Shown: in pieces, positions 8,335 through 17,488 of the stretch
How positions within the stretch are numbered: the stretch's first letter is position 1
Layout of the letters: each line of letters begins with the position of its first letter
Position numbers and translations under genes: made by a program
The notes under the pieces: model-generated
Databases searched by the model: none
What the model saw: the letters and a program-made list of their open reading frames with translations, nothing else
What the model was told of the DNA's origin: nothing
Origin: a bacterium
GTDB taxonomy: Bacteria; Bacillota; Bacilli; Lactobacillales; Streptococcaceae
Assembly: GCA_905221235.1 (NCBI GenBank)
Contig: CAJNCJ010000012.1
Span: 1-56,424 of the forward strand
Direction: 5' to 3'
Length of the DNA stretch: 56,424 bases

Positions 8335-11300
8335 CTACTTCCTATCTACATTTTTCTTTACTTTTTTAGCATGCACTTGCAATTCTGTTAACGCTATGGG
8401 ACTGGTCAAGCCTTCAAATCTAAGACGAAGAGCATAAGTCTCCACCTTATCAAATTCAAAACGAAGCTCTTCATCCTTGTCACTTGACACTTTTCGGACA
8501 GCTGACACAGGGCGCCAATTCTCCTCTTGCTTGAGCAGAGAATCCTTGTCCAAATGGTTGGGAGTCCGAGGCAAGGCAGGCTCATTCCCTACATAATAAT
8601 CGATATAGGTCGGCCCCACCGCCACGTATTCTTGATTTTCAACATAATACAAGGTCAGGTTATCCACAAATCGCGGTTTTAAAATCCCTGCATCTCCAAA
8701 AAGAATACCGACGCTGGCTTGCTCTGACTTGGCAATCCAAGTATTGGCTGTCGATTTCTTACGTGCAATAACCTTGTCATTGAGATATGATGCTGGATGA
8801 TTAGGCTCTGAGTGAGAAGCAAAGACCAGAGGCAGATTGGATCCTGTCCACTGATTGGAAATAACCTCCCCATCTACACTAGCACCTGTCACATGAATAG
8901 TGACTGTTGCTGGCAACTCACAGCCCGCTACTTGCCCTGTAAGAACACATTCTCCTACCTGAGCATAGATTTGAGGATCGAGTTCATCCCAAGCTACCTT
9001 GGCCGTATCTCGTCTACCATCTGATAAGACTAGCTTAACTCGGTCTGGTAAGTGTGGGGCTTCCTTGACAAGAGTCCAAACCCTTTCAGGCTCAATAGCG
9101 CAAATCCCTTGAACACAAACCTGAGCCGAAGCCTTTAAATCCAGCCCCTCAAGCTGACCAGATACCGTAAATTCATGAAAGCTTGCTATATCTTCTTCAG
9201 CGATTGCCTCCCAAACAACCTTGACTCGTTTTACACCACCAGACTCATAGTCCACCAAGACCAAGGACGGAAGCTGTGGATAAGTCCCCTTAGCTGTATA
9301 CAAGCGAAGCGGTCTTACAGAAACTGCTCGGCCTAGCGAAGTATTTTCTGCGACCTGCAAATGAGTTTGATAGGTTTTCCCTTGATAAATGGAGCGGATA
9401 ACCAAGTCACCTGCAGACAAGCAATGAAGCACTCCCTGCTTGATAATAGCATGGGCACTGCCACTCGTCTCCCAAATCACTTCACTATTCCCCACCTTGT
9501 TCACAGGGTTATCCACAGTTTGTGGATAAAGTCCAATAGCTGGGGAATCTCCTTCTTGTAAACCTGCCCGATTGTCCACTCGAATCTCAAACAAGCACTT
9601 ATTTTTCACTGGTTGGAAAGCCAAAGCCTCTCCCACTAAGAGATCAAAACTTGCTGGCTCTATCCCTCTAGCACTGGCTTTTACTCTTACTTGTCCCACC
9701 TGCTCCAAGCTCTGAACTAAAACAACACCCCTGCCATGAAAGGCTTTCCTCTTAAACCGACCATTTTTCTGAGCCTGGTAACGTTCACGACTGGCCTGTC
9801 TGCCGTTATCCACACCCACAATGCGAGCAGGCCCTTCAATTTCAAAATGAAGCTGATTGGAAGCACTCGGCACCCAATTTCCATCCTTGTCCAATACATC
9901 AAAATAGAGATAAAGCAAGTCTTGCCCATCTGGCTCCAGTTGTGTTTTCTCGGCATGTAGGTCGATTTGGGCTGGTTTACCTGCAGTCACCACCCTATCT
10001 TCTGCCACAAGCTGCCCTTGACGGTCATAGGCCACAGCAGACAATTCTCCTAGTTGATAAGCCAAACGCCATTCGAGATAGAGTTGGTCAGAACTTGCTC
10101 CCTCTTGGTATTTTCTACCATCTGAGGTCCATTTTTCCTGAAAAGTCTTTCTGCCTTGGGATTTTCCATTGAGAAATAACTCTACAGAATCAGCATTTGA
10201 ATACACTCGAACCGGGATATCCCCATACTTATCCACAACTTGTTGATAACTCTTGTGGATTTCCCAATTCCAATGGGGCAGGATATGAACCATGGGATGC
10301 TGATCTGCATCCACCCATTGACTTTGATAGAGATAATAATCATTTTTAGGAATTCCTGCCGTGTCCACAAGCCCAAAATAGGAACTCTTGACAGGCGTGT
10401 CATTTTGGTTGTGCCAAGGAGTCGGCTCACCAATATAGTCCACTCCTGTCCAGATAAACTGACCTGCATAGTCTAGCCGATTTCGATCTACTATCCAAGA
10501 AGCCGTCGCCGTCTTCCCCCAAGGAACTCGATCATTGCCATAGTCTGACTGTTCAAAATTCCGCACGCGACGATTATCCCCAACCCATTCCTTATCTGGG
10601 CGAAAATAGCTGTCACGCGTCCGTGTAGCCGATGAGGTTTCAGAACCATAAAGTCGCCACTTGGGATGTCTTTTGCGAATCGCGCCAATATTATCTTCCG
10701 AGTAATTCAAGCCCACCACATCCAACAAATCAGCAATTTTTTCATGACCTCCAGAACCATCTCCAAAGCGGAACTGATCCATTCCCATGGTCACAAAACG
10801 GCTATCATCAACCTCCTTAACTCTTTCCAGCAAGCGCTTGATCGTCTTCAATGAATGGGCATCGCCATTTGCTTCGCTAACTTCATTTCCCAAGGACCAC
10901 ATAAAAATCGCTGGATTGTTCTTGCCACGCTCAATCATGGTGCGCAAATCATAATCTGACCAGAAATCGCCTGCTTTCGCTTCTGGATGAGTCGCTGCTT
11001 CCTCAAAAAATCGACCATAGTCATATTCTTTCTTGCCTCCATACCAGGTATCAAAGGCTTCTTCTTGGATGAGTAGGCCCATTTTGGCAGCTAGATCCAG
11101 CAAAATACTACTAGCTGGATTATGGGTGATTCGGATAGCATTGACTCCCATTTCCTTCATCTGACGCAAGCGTCTCTCAGCAGCTGACTTATTTTCCACA
11201 GCTCCCAGCGCTCCGTAGTCATGATGGAGACAAACCCCATGAATTTTCAACCAGCAACCATTTATAAAGAAGCCCTTATCCGCTTGCCAATCCATATAGC

Positions 11301-12123
11301 GATAACCAAAAGTTTCCTCTTCTTCATCAACCAAGACGCCATTTTTGTAAAGGCGAGTCTTCAATTGGTAAAGGTGAGGATGGTCAATATCCCAAAGCAA
11401 GGGGTGAAAAATTGATATTGCTTGTTGGAAATGATGTTTGTCCCCAGCTTCAATCACTACAGATTCTGTTTCCTGCCAGTCTGACAGTTGCTGTCCATCA
11501 TACCAGATACTCTGTTCCAAATACACCGACACGGACTGAGGCCCATCATTTGAAATCTTACTTTCAAGCTGGGTTTCCACCCAAGATTGCCTTTGCTCCT
11601 TAAGCTTGGGACTTGCTATCTTAATCCCATACAAATCCAGGTGAACTGCATCTGTAACCAACAATTTTACTTCTCGATAAATACCGCTACCCGAATACCA
11701 ACGACTGCTAGGTTGCTGATTTTCTACAAAAACCGCAAGCTGGTTGGCCGTCCCATCGTTTCTTAGATAAGGCGTGATATCATAAGAAAAAGGTGTATAG
11801 CCATTGGGATAATAGCCCAGCACTTGCCCGTTGATATAGACTTGAGCATTCATGTAAACCCCATCAAAGAGCAAACGCACTGAAACAAGACTAGCATCTT
11901 CTTCTAAGTAAAACTGCGTCCGGTACCAGGCCTGACCCCCATTTAGCTGGCCACCCTCATTTTGCGCTGGCGAATAATGGTCAAAATCATTGTAAATACT
12001 CCAGTCATGGGGCACTTGAATGGCCTGCCAATTTTCCCTCTGAAGATCCGATGCCAAGGCCTCTTCTTTCCCCACCTCCTGGCTAAAATACCAGTGATTT
12101 CGTAAAACTTCTTCTCTTCTCAT
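8335..12123 (-). CDS. GH2 glycoside hydrolase (beta-galactosidase-like), multidomain, intracellular
   Basis: This 1262-residue enzyme has a GH2 sugar-binding domain (about 1-165, VPHDWSIYNDF), an Ig-like domain (about 170-280) and a TIM barrel (about 285-590). The barrel carries MWSLGNEVSE (acid/base Glu414) and RLYGSETSSA (nucleophile Glu495). A DUF4982-like segment, Ig-like domains including two Big_4-type modules (about 885-1045) and a C-terminal discoidin-like region follow. There is no signal peptide or LPXTG, unlike the secreted pneumococcal BgaA. Removing galactose or a related sugar from imported glycans together with the adjacent fucosidase is the likely role; exact substrate is unknown. 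AGAGGAAT precedes ATG. The promoter carries a cre site. Confidence 0.85.
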   Translation of the reverse strand: MRREEVLRNHWYFSQEVGKEEALASDLQRENWQAIQVPHDWSIYNDFDHYSPAQNEGGQLNGGQAWYRTQFYLEEDASLVSVRLLFDGVYMNAQVYINGQVLGYYPNGYTPFSYDITPYLRNDGTANQLAVFVENQQPSSRWYSGSGIYREVKLLVTDAVHLDLYGIKIASPKLKEQRQSWVETQLESKISNDGPQSVSVYLEQSIWYDGQQLSDWQETESVVIEAGDKHHFQQAISIFHPLLWDIDHPHLYQLKTRLYKNGVLVDEEEETFGYRYMDWQADKGFFINGCWLKIHGVCLHHDYGALGAVENKSAAERRLRQMKEMGVNAIRITHNPASSILLDLAAKMGLLIQEEAFDTWYGGKKEYDYGRFFEEAATHPEAKAGDFWSDYDLRTMIERGKNNPAIFMWSLGNEVSEANGDAHSLKTIKRLLERVKEVDDSRFVTMGMDQFRFGDGSGGHEKIADLLDVVGLNYSEDNIGAIRKRHPKWRLYGSETSSATRTRDSYFRPDKEWVGDNRRVRNFEQSDYGNDRVPWGKTATASWIVDRNRLDYAGQFIWTGVDYIGEPTPWHNQNDTPVKSSYFGLVDTAGIPKNDYYLYQSQWVDADQHPMVHILPHWNWEIHKSYQQVVDKYGDIPVRVYSNADSVELFLNGKSQGRKTFQEKWTSDGRKYQEGASSDQLYLEWRLAYQLGELSAVAYDRQGQLVAEDRVVTAGKPAQIDLHAEKTQLEPDGQDLLYLYFDVLDKDGNWVPSASNQLHFEIEGPARIVGVDNGRQASRERYQAQKNGRFKRKAFHGRGVVLVQSLEQVGQVRVKASARGIEPASFDLLVGEALAFQPVKNKCLFEIRVDNRAGLQEGDSPAIGLYPQTVDNPVNKVGNSEVIWETSGSAHAIIKQGVLHCLSAGDLVIRSIYQGKTYQTHLQVAENTSLGRAVSVRPLRLYTAKGTYPQLPSLVLVDYESGGVKRVKVVWEAIAEEDIASFHEFTVSGQLEGLDLKASAQVCVQGICAIEPERVWTLVKEAPHLPDRVKLVLSDGRRDTAKVAWDELDPQIYAQVGECVLTGQVAGCELPATVTIHVTGASVDGEVISNQWTGSNLPLVFASHSEPNHPASYLNDKVIARKKSTANTWIAKSEQASVGILFGDAGILKPRFVDNLTLYYVENQEYVAVGPTYIDYYVGNEPALPRTPNHLDKDSLLKQEENWRPVSAVRKVSSDKDEELRFEFDKVETYALRLRFEGLTSPIALTELQVHAKKVKKNVDRK

Positions 12124-12158
12124 ACAATCATTCCTCTTTAAACGAATCGATTTACTTG

Positions 12159-12187
12159 ACTATAGCACAAAACAAAAGCGCTTTCAA
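12159..12187 (-). promoter_or_regulatory. Promoter of the GH2-GH29 glycosidase operon
   Basis: On the minus strand TTGAAA (12182-12187), a 17-base spacer and TATAGT (12159-12164) with an upstream TG form a near-consensus promoter 36 bases before the GH2 ATG. Confidence 0.75.
12173..12186 (-). promoter_or_regulatory. cre site (CcpA operator) over the -35
   Basis: TGAAAGCGCTTTTG matches the cre consensus TGWAARCGYTWNCW at 12 of 14 positions and overlaps the -35 hexamer. Repression by CcpA during growth on preferred sugars is the expected effect. Confidence 0.75.
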
Positions 12188-12317
12188 GATTTCCTCCATC
12201 ACTCCCTAAATACTCAGAAAAGATTCTATAATTTGTGGAGGAGTCTGAAAATCACTCCATGTTCAAACAAACTGTCATTTTTAAGAAATAAGATCAAATC
12301 TGACAAGAGCCAAAAAA

Positions 12318-12350
12318 ACACCCCTCTGAATGTTCATTCCAGAGAGATGT
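12318..12350 (-). terminator. Terminator downstream of the M26 protease gene
   Basis: ACATCTCTCTG pairs with CAGAGGGGTGT (11 pairs) on the minus strand and is followed by seven T. A BOX element separates it from the protease stop codon. Confidence 0.8.
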
Positions 12351-12360
12351 TCCTTGGTCT

Positions 12361-12512
12361 TATACTCAATGAAAATCAAAGAGCAAACTAGGAAGCTAGC
12401 CGCAGGCTGCTCAAAACACTGTTTTGAGGTTGTAGATAAGACTGACGAAGTCAGTCACATGTATACGGCAAGGCGAAGCTGACGCAGTTTGAAGAGATTT
12501 TCGAAGAGTATT
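12361..12512. repeat. BOX element 1 (boxA-boxB-boxC)
   Basis: It begins TATACTCAATGAAAATCAAA and ends TTTTCGAAGAGTATTA; the centre carries CTGACGAAGTCAGTC and GGCAAGGCGA. These are the streptococcal BOX modules, with boxA at the right end. The right terminus shares its final bases with the TAA stop of the M26 protease gene (12511-12513). Confidence 0.92.
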
Positions 12513-15500
12513 AGCTATTGTAAATCGATTGTCTAAAGTCATCTGAATCTTTGAGATAAGCTTTATAAATCGCTTTTTTCAGTTTTTGAACGGGTGTTTC
12601 GATAAAGGTATAGGTGCGAGCAGTTGTATTGCCTGCCTTAATCTGTTTCAACTCCTCTTGGACAGCTTTCTGCATCAATTCACTTAACTTCTGACTTGTC
12701 AGACTTATTTGCTGACCTTCATATTGGATTGTCAAAGGTTTCAATTGATTGAGCCTATCTACTCTTTCCTTGAACTGTGCTTTTTTGAACTCAGCATAAC
12801 TCTTACCATTCAAAACTTTATTGAAAATGTAAGTATCAGATAAAGGCTTGTTTTCAGCCTCTGCTGCTTCTTTAAATTGATTTGACACATAAGGAACAAA
12901 TCCTTCATAGTAGCCCAAAGCAGCCATCAATTCAAAGGCTTGTTTTCTAAAGGTGATATCCCCACTCATACCAGAGTCATTTTGACTAACACCATAAATA
13001 GTATCAAACATATCAACGGTATAATAACCATTTGCTGCAATTTTACCTTTATCTGAAAAACCAGCAATGATATAACGATTGACCAGAATATGATTGTCAA
13101 TCAAACTATCAATATCTGTCAATTTTTTGGCATCTTCTAAGGTCAGAGCTTGAATTTCCTCACTCTTATGAGTTGGTTTAACCGCTGTATTGCGGTAATC
13201 TACCCAAGTTCTAGGACCTGTTGAAGTAATCGGCATTATTTTTTTGAAATAACTCATCTTGTCTTCTGCAGATAAGCCTTTACTTGCCTCTGCTTCTAGG
13301 TAATCTAGAGTATAAAGGACATCAAAACTTCCCTTCATGTAAGATTGCAAATCTTCTGCCGTTTTAAATCGATCAGGTGTTTTATTGTAAAATCCATTCT
13401 TATCACTCTCATCATATACAAAGTTGAGATTAAAATAAGTATCCTTTTCTGGATTATAGGAGTTTTCAAAAATACCACGCGCATAAAACTCTGCTCCTGT
13501 ACCATCTCGACGACCGTGATTATTAAACAAGACCGTTCTATCTAGTAAGTGTGTCATTTCATGAGAATAAGTCGCTGAACCTCTATCATCCAAAACCCTA
13601 TCTATAAAGTAACGGACACCTAATCCATTGGCCTCAGCTCCCACCTTACTTACTGGAGAATAGTAATTCATAGGAGTCATAAATTGGTCGACTCCCTTAT
13701 CAGCTCCACTACCAGTAGCTGGTGACCAAGTGCTATCAATCTGGGCATTTTGATTGCTTGTATATTTCTTCATCGTATCAATAATCAAGCGATTTGTCAG
13801 CAACTTATCACGATTTTCTGGTTTTGTTATACGATAAAGAGTATCAACATAGTTGGCTTGTTGTACAGCCGCTTTCTCAATTAAAGACTTGACTCTAGCA
13901 AGCTCGGCCTGATACTTAGTTGGATTAGACTGGGCAAGAGAAGCATCTATATAGGAACCAATATTACCATAGGTAATCGTCGCCATATTACTAATCACGT
14001 AAATATTTGGTTCTTTCACATTCAAAAGTCCCAAAATAGCAGCCATATTAGCCTCTTGTTTACGAGGATCCTTTTCCCCAGCTGTCAACTTGCTATATAG
14101 CCCGACATGCGCTGAAGGATTTTCCTTAGATGGTTTTTCAACAATCATAGCTTGGCTAGATTTTTTAAGCCAGGTATCCGCATCATCTGACGTAAAGAGT
14201 TGGCGATTGCTGTCTAAAAATTCCTTCAAGCTAGCCTTACCTGTAATAGTCGATAAGTATTTTGTAAATGTTTGAGGACTATTGGTCAATTTCATCTCTT
14301 CATAAGACATGGATCCTAATTTTTTCAAACTATCCAAGGCTGTCATTGTCTTATTGCCAAATGAACTTGGATTAAAGGCCAGAATATCACGAATATTCGT
14401 GTCCCCAAATTGAATATTATAAAAACGATTGATATAAGACAATCCCAACAAAATCTGCTCTTTGTATTGCTCCAGATCTTGTTTGACCTTACTGCGATTT
14501 TCAGGGGTATCTCCTATAATTCCCAATGTATGCGAGGCAATCTTTTTGAAACTTGACTCAGCTTGCATCTTCGTCTGATCAAAGCTTTCTTGAATTGACA
14601 GTTTTTGAAGATACTCTGTACGCAACATATCTTTGACCTCTTGATCAGTGATATTTGGGTGTGTTTTTCTGAGCAAGATTTTACGCATGGTAATATCTCG
14701 AGGATCATAGGTAGGCTCTAACTGTGCTTTTAATTTACTGTCATTTAAGAAATCTACTGACCTCGCGCTTGTGGTAAGAGCAGACACATCCACAGCATCT
14801 TCTCTCTCACTATTTGCTGGAAGGATGTGTGGTCTATCCTCCTGACTACCAACTAAAATAACTCTCGGTTTCATTGGTTTTGTTATTTGACTCACTTCCT
14901 GAGGATTAATCAATTCACCAGTTTGTTCATTGATAGCGTAAGTTCTGGTAAGTGTATTCTCACCAACTTCTCCTTCAGATGCTACCTTTTCTATGTTTTT
15001 AGCAAGTGAAGAATCCTCTCTTCGCTCCTCAGTAACAGCAATCGGTTGTATTACTTTTTCCACATTACCAATTTGAATCACTTTATCTACTGCTGGATTT
15101 ACTTGTCTAGTAGTGTCAGATACCGTCACCTGACCTGTTGACTTATCTAGTTGATAAGTCGTCCTAGTTTCCACCGAACCATCACGCCCTGCAACCGCTA
15201 CTTTCTCTTGTCTGAACTCCAAAGTAGGATTCACTTGGTAAATCGTTTTATGAGATAGGACAGTAGTTTCAACACTCGGTTTAGTTCCAACTTCTACAAC
15301 TTGATCAACCTTGTTAGCTACTATTTTGACAGTTTTATTCTCAGAAATATTTCCACTTGCTTGATCTTTAGTATAGGTAGTAGTAACTTGTTCTTGTCCC
15401 TCAACACCCGGAATTTTTACTCTTGTAATACCGTGGTCTAGTGCCTCATTCTTTTCATAAATGGTTCCATAAGGAACAGCTTTGGTCTCTACTTTGGTCT

Positions 15501-17181
15501 GAGGAAGTTGAGTGTCTTCTTTATACTCTGGAAGAGCCTCCTGTATCTCAGGCTCACCAGAAACGCTGCCCTCATAAGACGGAAGGGGTGGCTCTACCAA
15601 GGATTCACCGGAAACACCGCCTTCATAAGAGGGAAGGGACGGTTCCACCAAGGATTCACCGGAAACACCGCCTTCATAAGAGGGAAGGGACGGTTCCACC
15701 AAGGATTCACCTGAGACGCCACCCTCATAAGACGGAAGCGTTGGTTCGACCAACGATTCGCCTGAAACACCACCTTCATAAGAGGGAAGAGACGGCTCTA
15801 CCGAAGGATCGCCGGAAACACCACCTTCATAAGAGGGAAGAGGTGGTTCGACCAACGATTCACCAGAGACGCCACCTTCATAAGAGGGAAGAGACGGTTC
15901 CACCAAGGATTCACCGGAAACACCACCTTCATAAGACGGAAGCGTTGGTTCGACCAACGATTCACCGGAAACACCGCCTTCATAAGAGGGAAGTGCTGGC
16001 TCTACCAAGGATTCACCGGAAACACCACCTTCATAGGATGGAAGGGACGGTTCCACCAAGGACTCACCGGGGACGCCTCCCTCATAAGATGGAAGAGACG
16101 GTTGGACTTCTGGGGCTGTACTTATACCATTTTCTTGAGGTTCCTTCTCTTTTGTCCCGACCAGAATCACCTGAGTAACTGGTTCACGAAGCACTTCTCT
16201 CCCTACTTCATTTCGCGTAGCAATACCATCGACAACCCTTACTTCTGTTAATATTCGTTCTTGTCCCTTGGCACCTTCTATAGAAATTCTTTTTTCTCCC
16301 TTAGCCAGAGTTGGGTCAGACTGAAATTGAGTTTCAAACTCTATCTCCCCTACCCTAACTTCCAGTTCTGGCTTGTCTTCAATAACAGTTTTCATTCCTT
16401 CATCTGGTACTTTTTTAGACTCAATACTCATACTTTTTTCAGGAGTTGGATTTAAAACAGGCTCAACTACGTAGGATGGTTGAGGAGATTGCACAAGATC
16501 TTCAGTCGATCTAAAATGAGATACAGTCTGTGGTACAATCTTCTTAGATTGAGGTTCTGAACTTTCCTCCTTTTGAGATAATGCTGGCGACTCTACCTTA
16601 TCAACAGAAAGTTCCTTGCTAGCACTATCTCTTACCAAATAATATCCCGTAAATTCATATCCTTGAACTGTTTCAGGACTTGGTAGAAACTGACCTTCTA
16701 CTCTCTTAACAAGAGCTGGTTGCAATTCTACCAGATTTTCGAAAGCAGAGATGGAGGCTCCCCAGCCACCAACAGCAAAGATGGTCACAAGGAAGTAAGA
16801 CGCTCCCTTTTTTCTCTTGATTAAAGTGAAGGAAAGCAATAATAATCCTGCTCCCAAGACAAACATCCCATCATTAGAAAACAGACCTGTTTCTGGTAAT
16901 CTTGTAGCCAATTTTCGATAGACAAAGTAATATTCTTTTCCTTCTTTGACCTCAATCTTATTTTCTTCAAACCATTGCAACTCAGATTTCAGCTTTTCAG
17001 ATAAATCCTGCTCATCCAAATAATGACTTGAAATTAGTGTTGAACTCGTTTCTGTAGCCTGTACAGGTTGAGCTCCCATACCAGCAAAAAATAAACTCGT
17101 TCCTAGCAAGACCGAGCAAACTCCTATTGTATATTTCCTCAAAGAAAAACGCTGCTTTCTCTCAAATTGAAATTCTTTCAT
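12511..17181 (-). CDS. M26 family zinc metalloprotease (IgA1 protease/Zmp-like), cell-wall linked
   Basis: The start chosen at 17181 has GGAG five bases upstream; an ATG at 17196 has none. About 1556 residues follow: a YSIRK-like signal (FSLRKYTIGVCSVLL), then an N-terminal LPETG (about 95-99) with a membrane segment and KRKK, then a second membrane segment, the layout peculiar to streptococcal Zmp/IgA proteases. A G5-like module (about 280-350), eleven 17-residue repeats VEPxLPSYEGGVSGESL (about 358-550) and three further G5-like modules (about 555-770) come next. The catalytic motif HEMTH is at about 1207-1211 (nt 13549-13563). Typical relatives, from memory, have 1800-2000 residues, so the region between the G5 modules and the active site looks short. 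The substrate (IgA1, PSGL-1, MMP-9 or other) cannot be assigned. Confidence 0.88.
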   Translation of the reverse strand: MKEFQFERKQRFSLRKYTIGVCSVLLGTSLFFAGMGAQPVQATETSSTLISSHYLDEQDLSEKLKSELQWFEENKIEVKEGKEYYFVYRKLATRLPETGLFSNDGMFVLGAGLLLLSFTLIKRKKGASYFLVTIFAVGGWGASISAFENLVELQPALVKRVEGQFLPSPETVQGYEFTGYYLVRDSASKELSVDKVESPALSQKEESSEPQSKKIVPQTVSHFRSTEDLVQSPQPSYVVEPVLNPTPEKSMSIESKKVPDEGMKTVIEDKPELEVRVGEIEFETQFQSDPTLAKGEKRISIEGAKGQERILTEVRVVDGIATRNEVGREVLREPVTQVILVGTKEKEPQENGISTAPEVQPSLPSYEGGVPGESLVEPSLPSYEGGVSGESLVEPALPSYEGGVSGESLVEPTLPSYEGGVSGESLVEPSLPSYEGGVSGESLVEPPLPSYEGGVSGDPSVEPSLPSYEGGVSGESLVEPTLPSYEGGVSGESLVEPSLPSYEGGVSGESLVEPSLPSYEGGVSGESLVEPPLPSYEGSVSGEPEIQEALPEYKEDTQLPQTKVETKAVPYGTIYEKNEALDHGITRVKIPGVEGQEQVTTTYTKDQASGNISENKTVKIVANKVDQVVEVGTKPSVETTVLSHKTIYQVNPTLEFRQEKVAVAGRDGSVETRTTYQLDKSTGQVTVSDTTRQVNPAVDKVIQIGNVEKVIQPIAVTEERREDSSLAKNIEKVASEGEVGENTLTRTYAINEQTGELINPQEVSQITKPMKPRVILVGSQEDRPHILPANSEREDAVDVSALTTSARSVDFLNDSKLKAQLEPTYDPRDITMRKILLRKTHPNITDQEVKDMLRTEYLQKLSIQESFDQTKMQAESSFKKIASHTLGIIGDTPENRSKVKQDLEQYKEQILLGLSYINRFYNIQFGDTNIRDILAFNPSSFGNKTMTALDSLKKLGSMSYEEMKLTNSPQTFTKYLSTITGKASLKEFLDSNRQLFTSDDADTWLKKSSQAMIVEKPSKENPSAHVGLYSKLTAGEKDPRKQEANMAAILGLLNVKEPNIYVISNMATITYGNIGSYIDASLAQSNPTKYQAELARVKSLIEKAAVQQANYVDTLYRITKPENRDKLLTNRLIIDTMKKYTSNQNAQIDSTWSPATGSGADKGVDQFMTPMNYYSPVSKVGAEANGLGVRYFIDRVLDDRGSATYSHEMTHLLDRTVLFNNHGRRDGTGAEFYARGIFENSYNPEKDTYFNLNFVYDESDKNGFYNKTPDRFKTAEDLQSYMKGSFDVLYTLDYLEAEASKGLSAEDKMSYFKKIMPITSTGPRTWVDYRNTAVKPTHKSEEIQALTLEDAKKLTDIDSLIDNHILVNRYIIAGFSDKGKIAANGYYTVDMFDTIYGVSQNDSGMSGDITFRKQAFELMAALGYYEGFVPYVSNQFKEAAEAENKPLSDTYIFNKVLNGKSYAEFKKAQFKERVDRLNQLKPLTIQYEGQQISLTSQKLSELMQKAVQEELKQIKAGNTTARTYTFIETPVQKLKKAIYKAYLKDSDDFRQSIYNS
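15530..16108 (-). repeat. 51-base coding tandem repeats in the M26 protease gene
   Basis: Eleven in-frame copies of a 51-base unit encode VEPxLPSYEGGVSGESL. Variation is mostly at one residue (S/A/T/P before LPSYEGG), and one copy carries SGDPS. Copy number of such units usually differs between strains. The segment acts as an extended stalk. Confidence 0.9.
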
Positions 17182-17215
17182 CCCATCTCCCATCATTCAT
17201 TATTACTGTATATTT

Positions 17216-17244
17216 AGTATATCAGAAATAGTTTGTATTCACAA
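17216..17244 (-). promoter_or_regulatory. Promoter of the M26 protease gene
   Basis: TTGTGA (17239-17244), a 17-base spacer and TGATATACT (-10 at 17216-17221) are read on the minus strand. The transcript would begin near 17209, about 28 bases before the chosen start codon. Confidence 0.65.
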
Positions 17245-17308
17245 ATCTTTCTAGTTATTCACTTATCATTCCAAGTTAAGGGAGACAACATACAATAATT
17301 TTTATTTA

Positions 17309-17413
17309 ATACTCTTCGAAAATCTCTTCAAACCACGTCAGCGTCGCCTTACCGTACTCAAGTACAGCCTACAGCTAGCTTCCTAGTTTGCTCTTTGATT
17401 TTCATTGAGTATA
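17309..17413. repeat. BOX element 2, lacking boxB (AC type)
   Basis: ATACTCTTCGAAAATC at the left and TTTTCATTGAGTATA at the right are the BOX ends, with boxA (CCACGTCAGCGTCGCC) and boxC (AGCTAGCTTCCTAG). The GACTTCGTCAG boxB module is missing. It lies upstream of the M26 protease promoter. Confidence 0.9.
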
Positions 17414-17458
17414 AATGTATATCAATGCTCTTTGTTTTTCTTAACAAATGCAATGCAA

Positions 17459-17482
17459 AAAGAGCCTGTTGCCAAGCTCTTT
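17459..17482 (-). terminator. Terminator of the SPFH gene
   Basis: AAGAGC-TT-GGCAAC-AG-GCTCTT on the minus strand is followed by a T run, 7 bases past the stop codon. Confidence 0.75.
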
Positions 17483-17488
17483 AATCTA

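Noticed and set aside
14389..14400. Perfect palindrome ACGAATATTCGT resembling two opposed cin-boxes
   Set aside because: It lies inside the M26 coding region, lacks the T-rich flank and has CACGAATA, not TACGAATA.
15530..16108. Regular 51-base repeats that could be mistaken for a CRISPR array
   Set aside because: There are no unique spacers; all units are in frame inside the metalloprotease gene and encode a repeated peptide.
15441..16178. 245-codon plus-strand frame over the M26 repeats, rich in Arg/His/Lys
   Set aside because: It is the antisense shadow of the 51-base coding repeats; it has no promoter, ribosome site or recognisable domain.
12511..17196. Longer start (ATG at 17196) for the M26 protease
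   Set aside because: The second ATG at 17181 has a proper Shine-Dalgarno; the first has none and adds only MMGDG.
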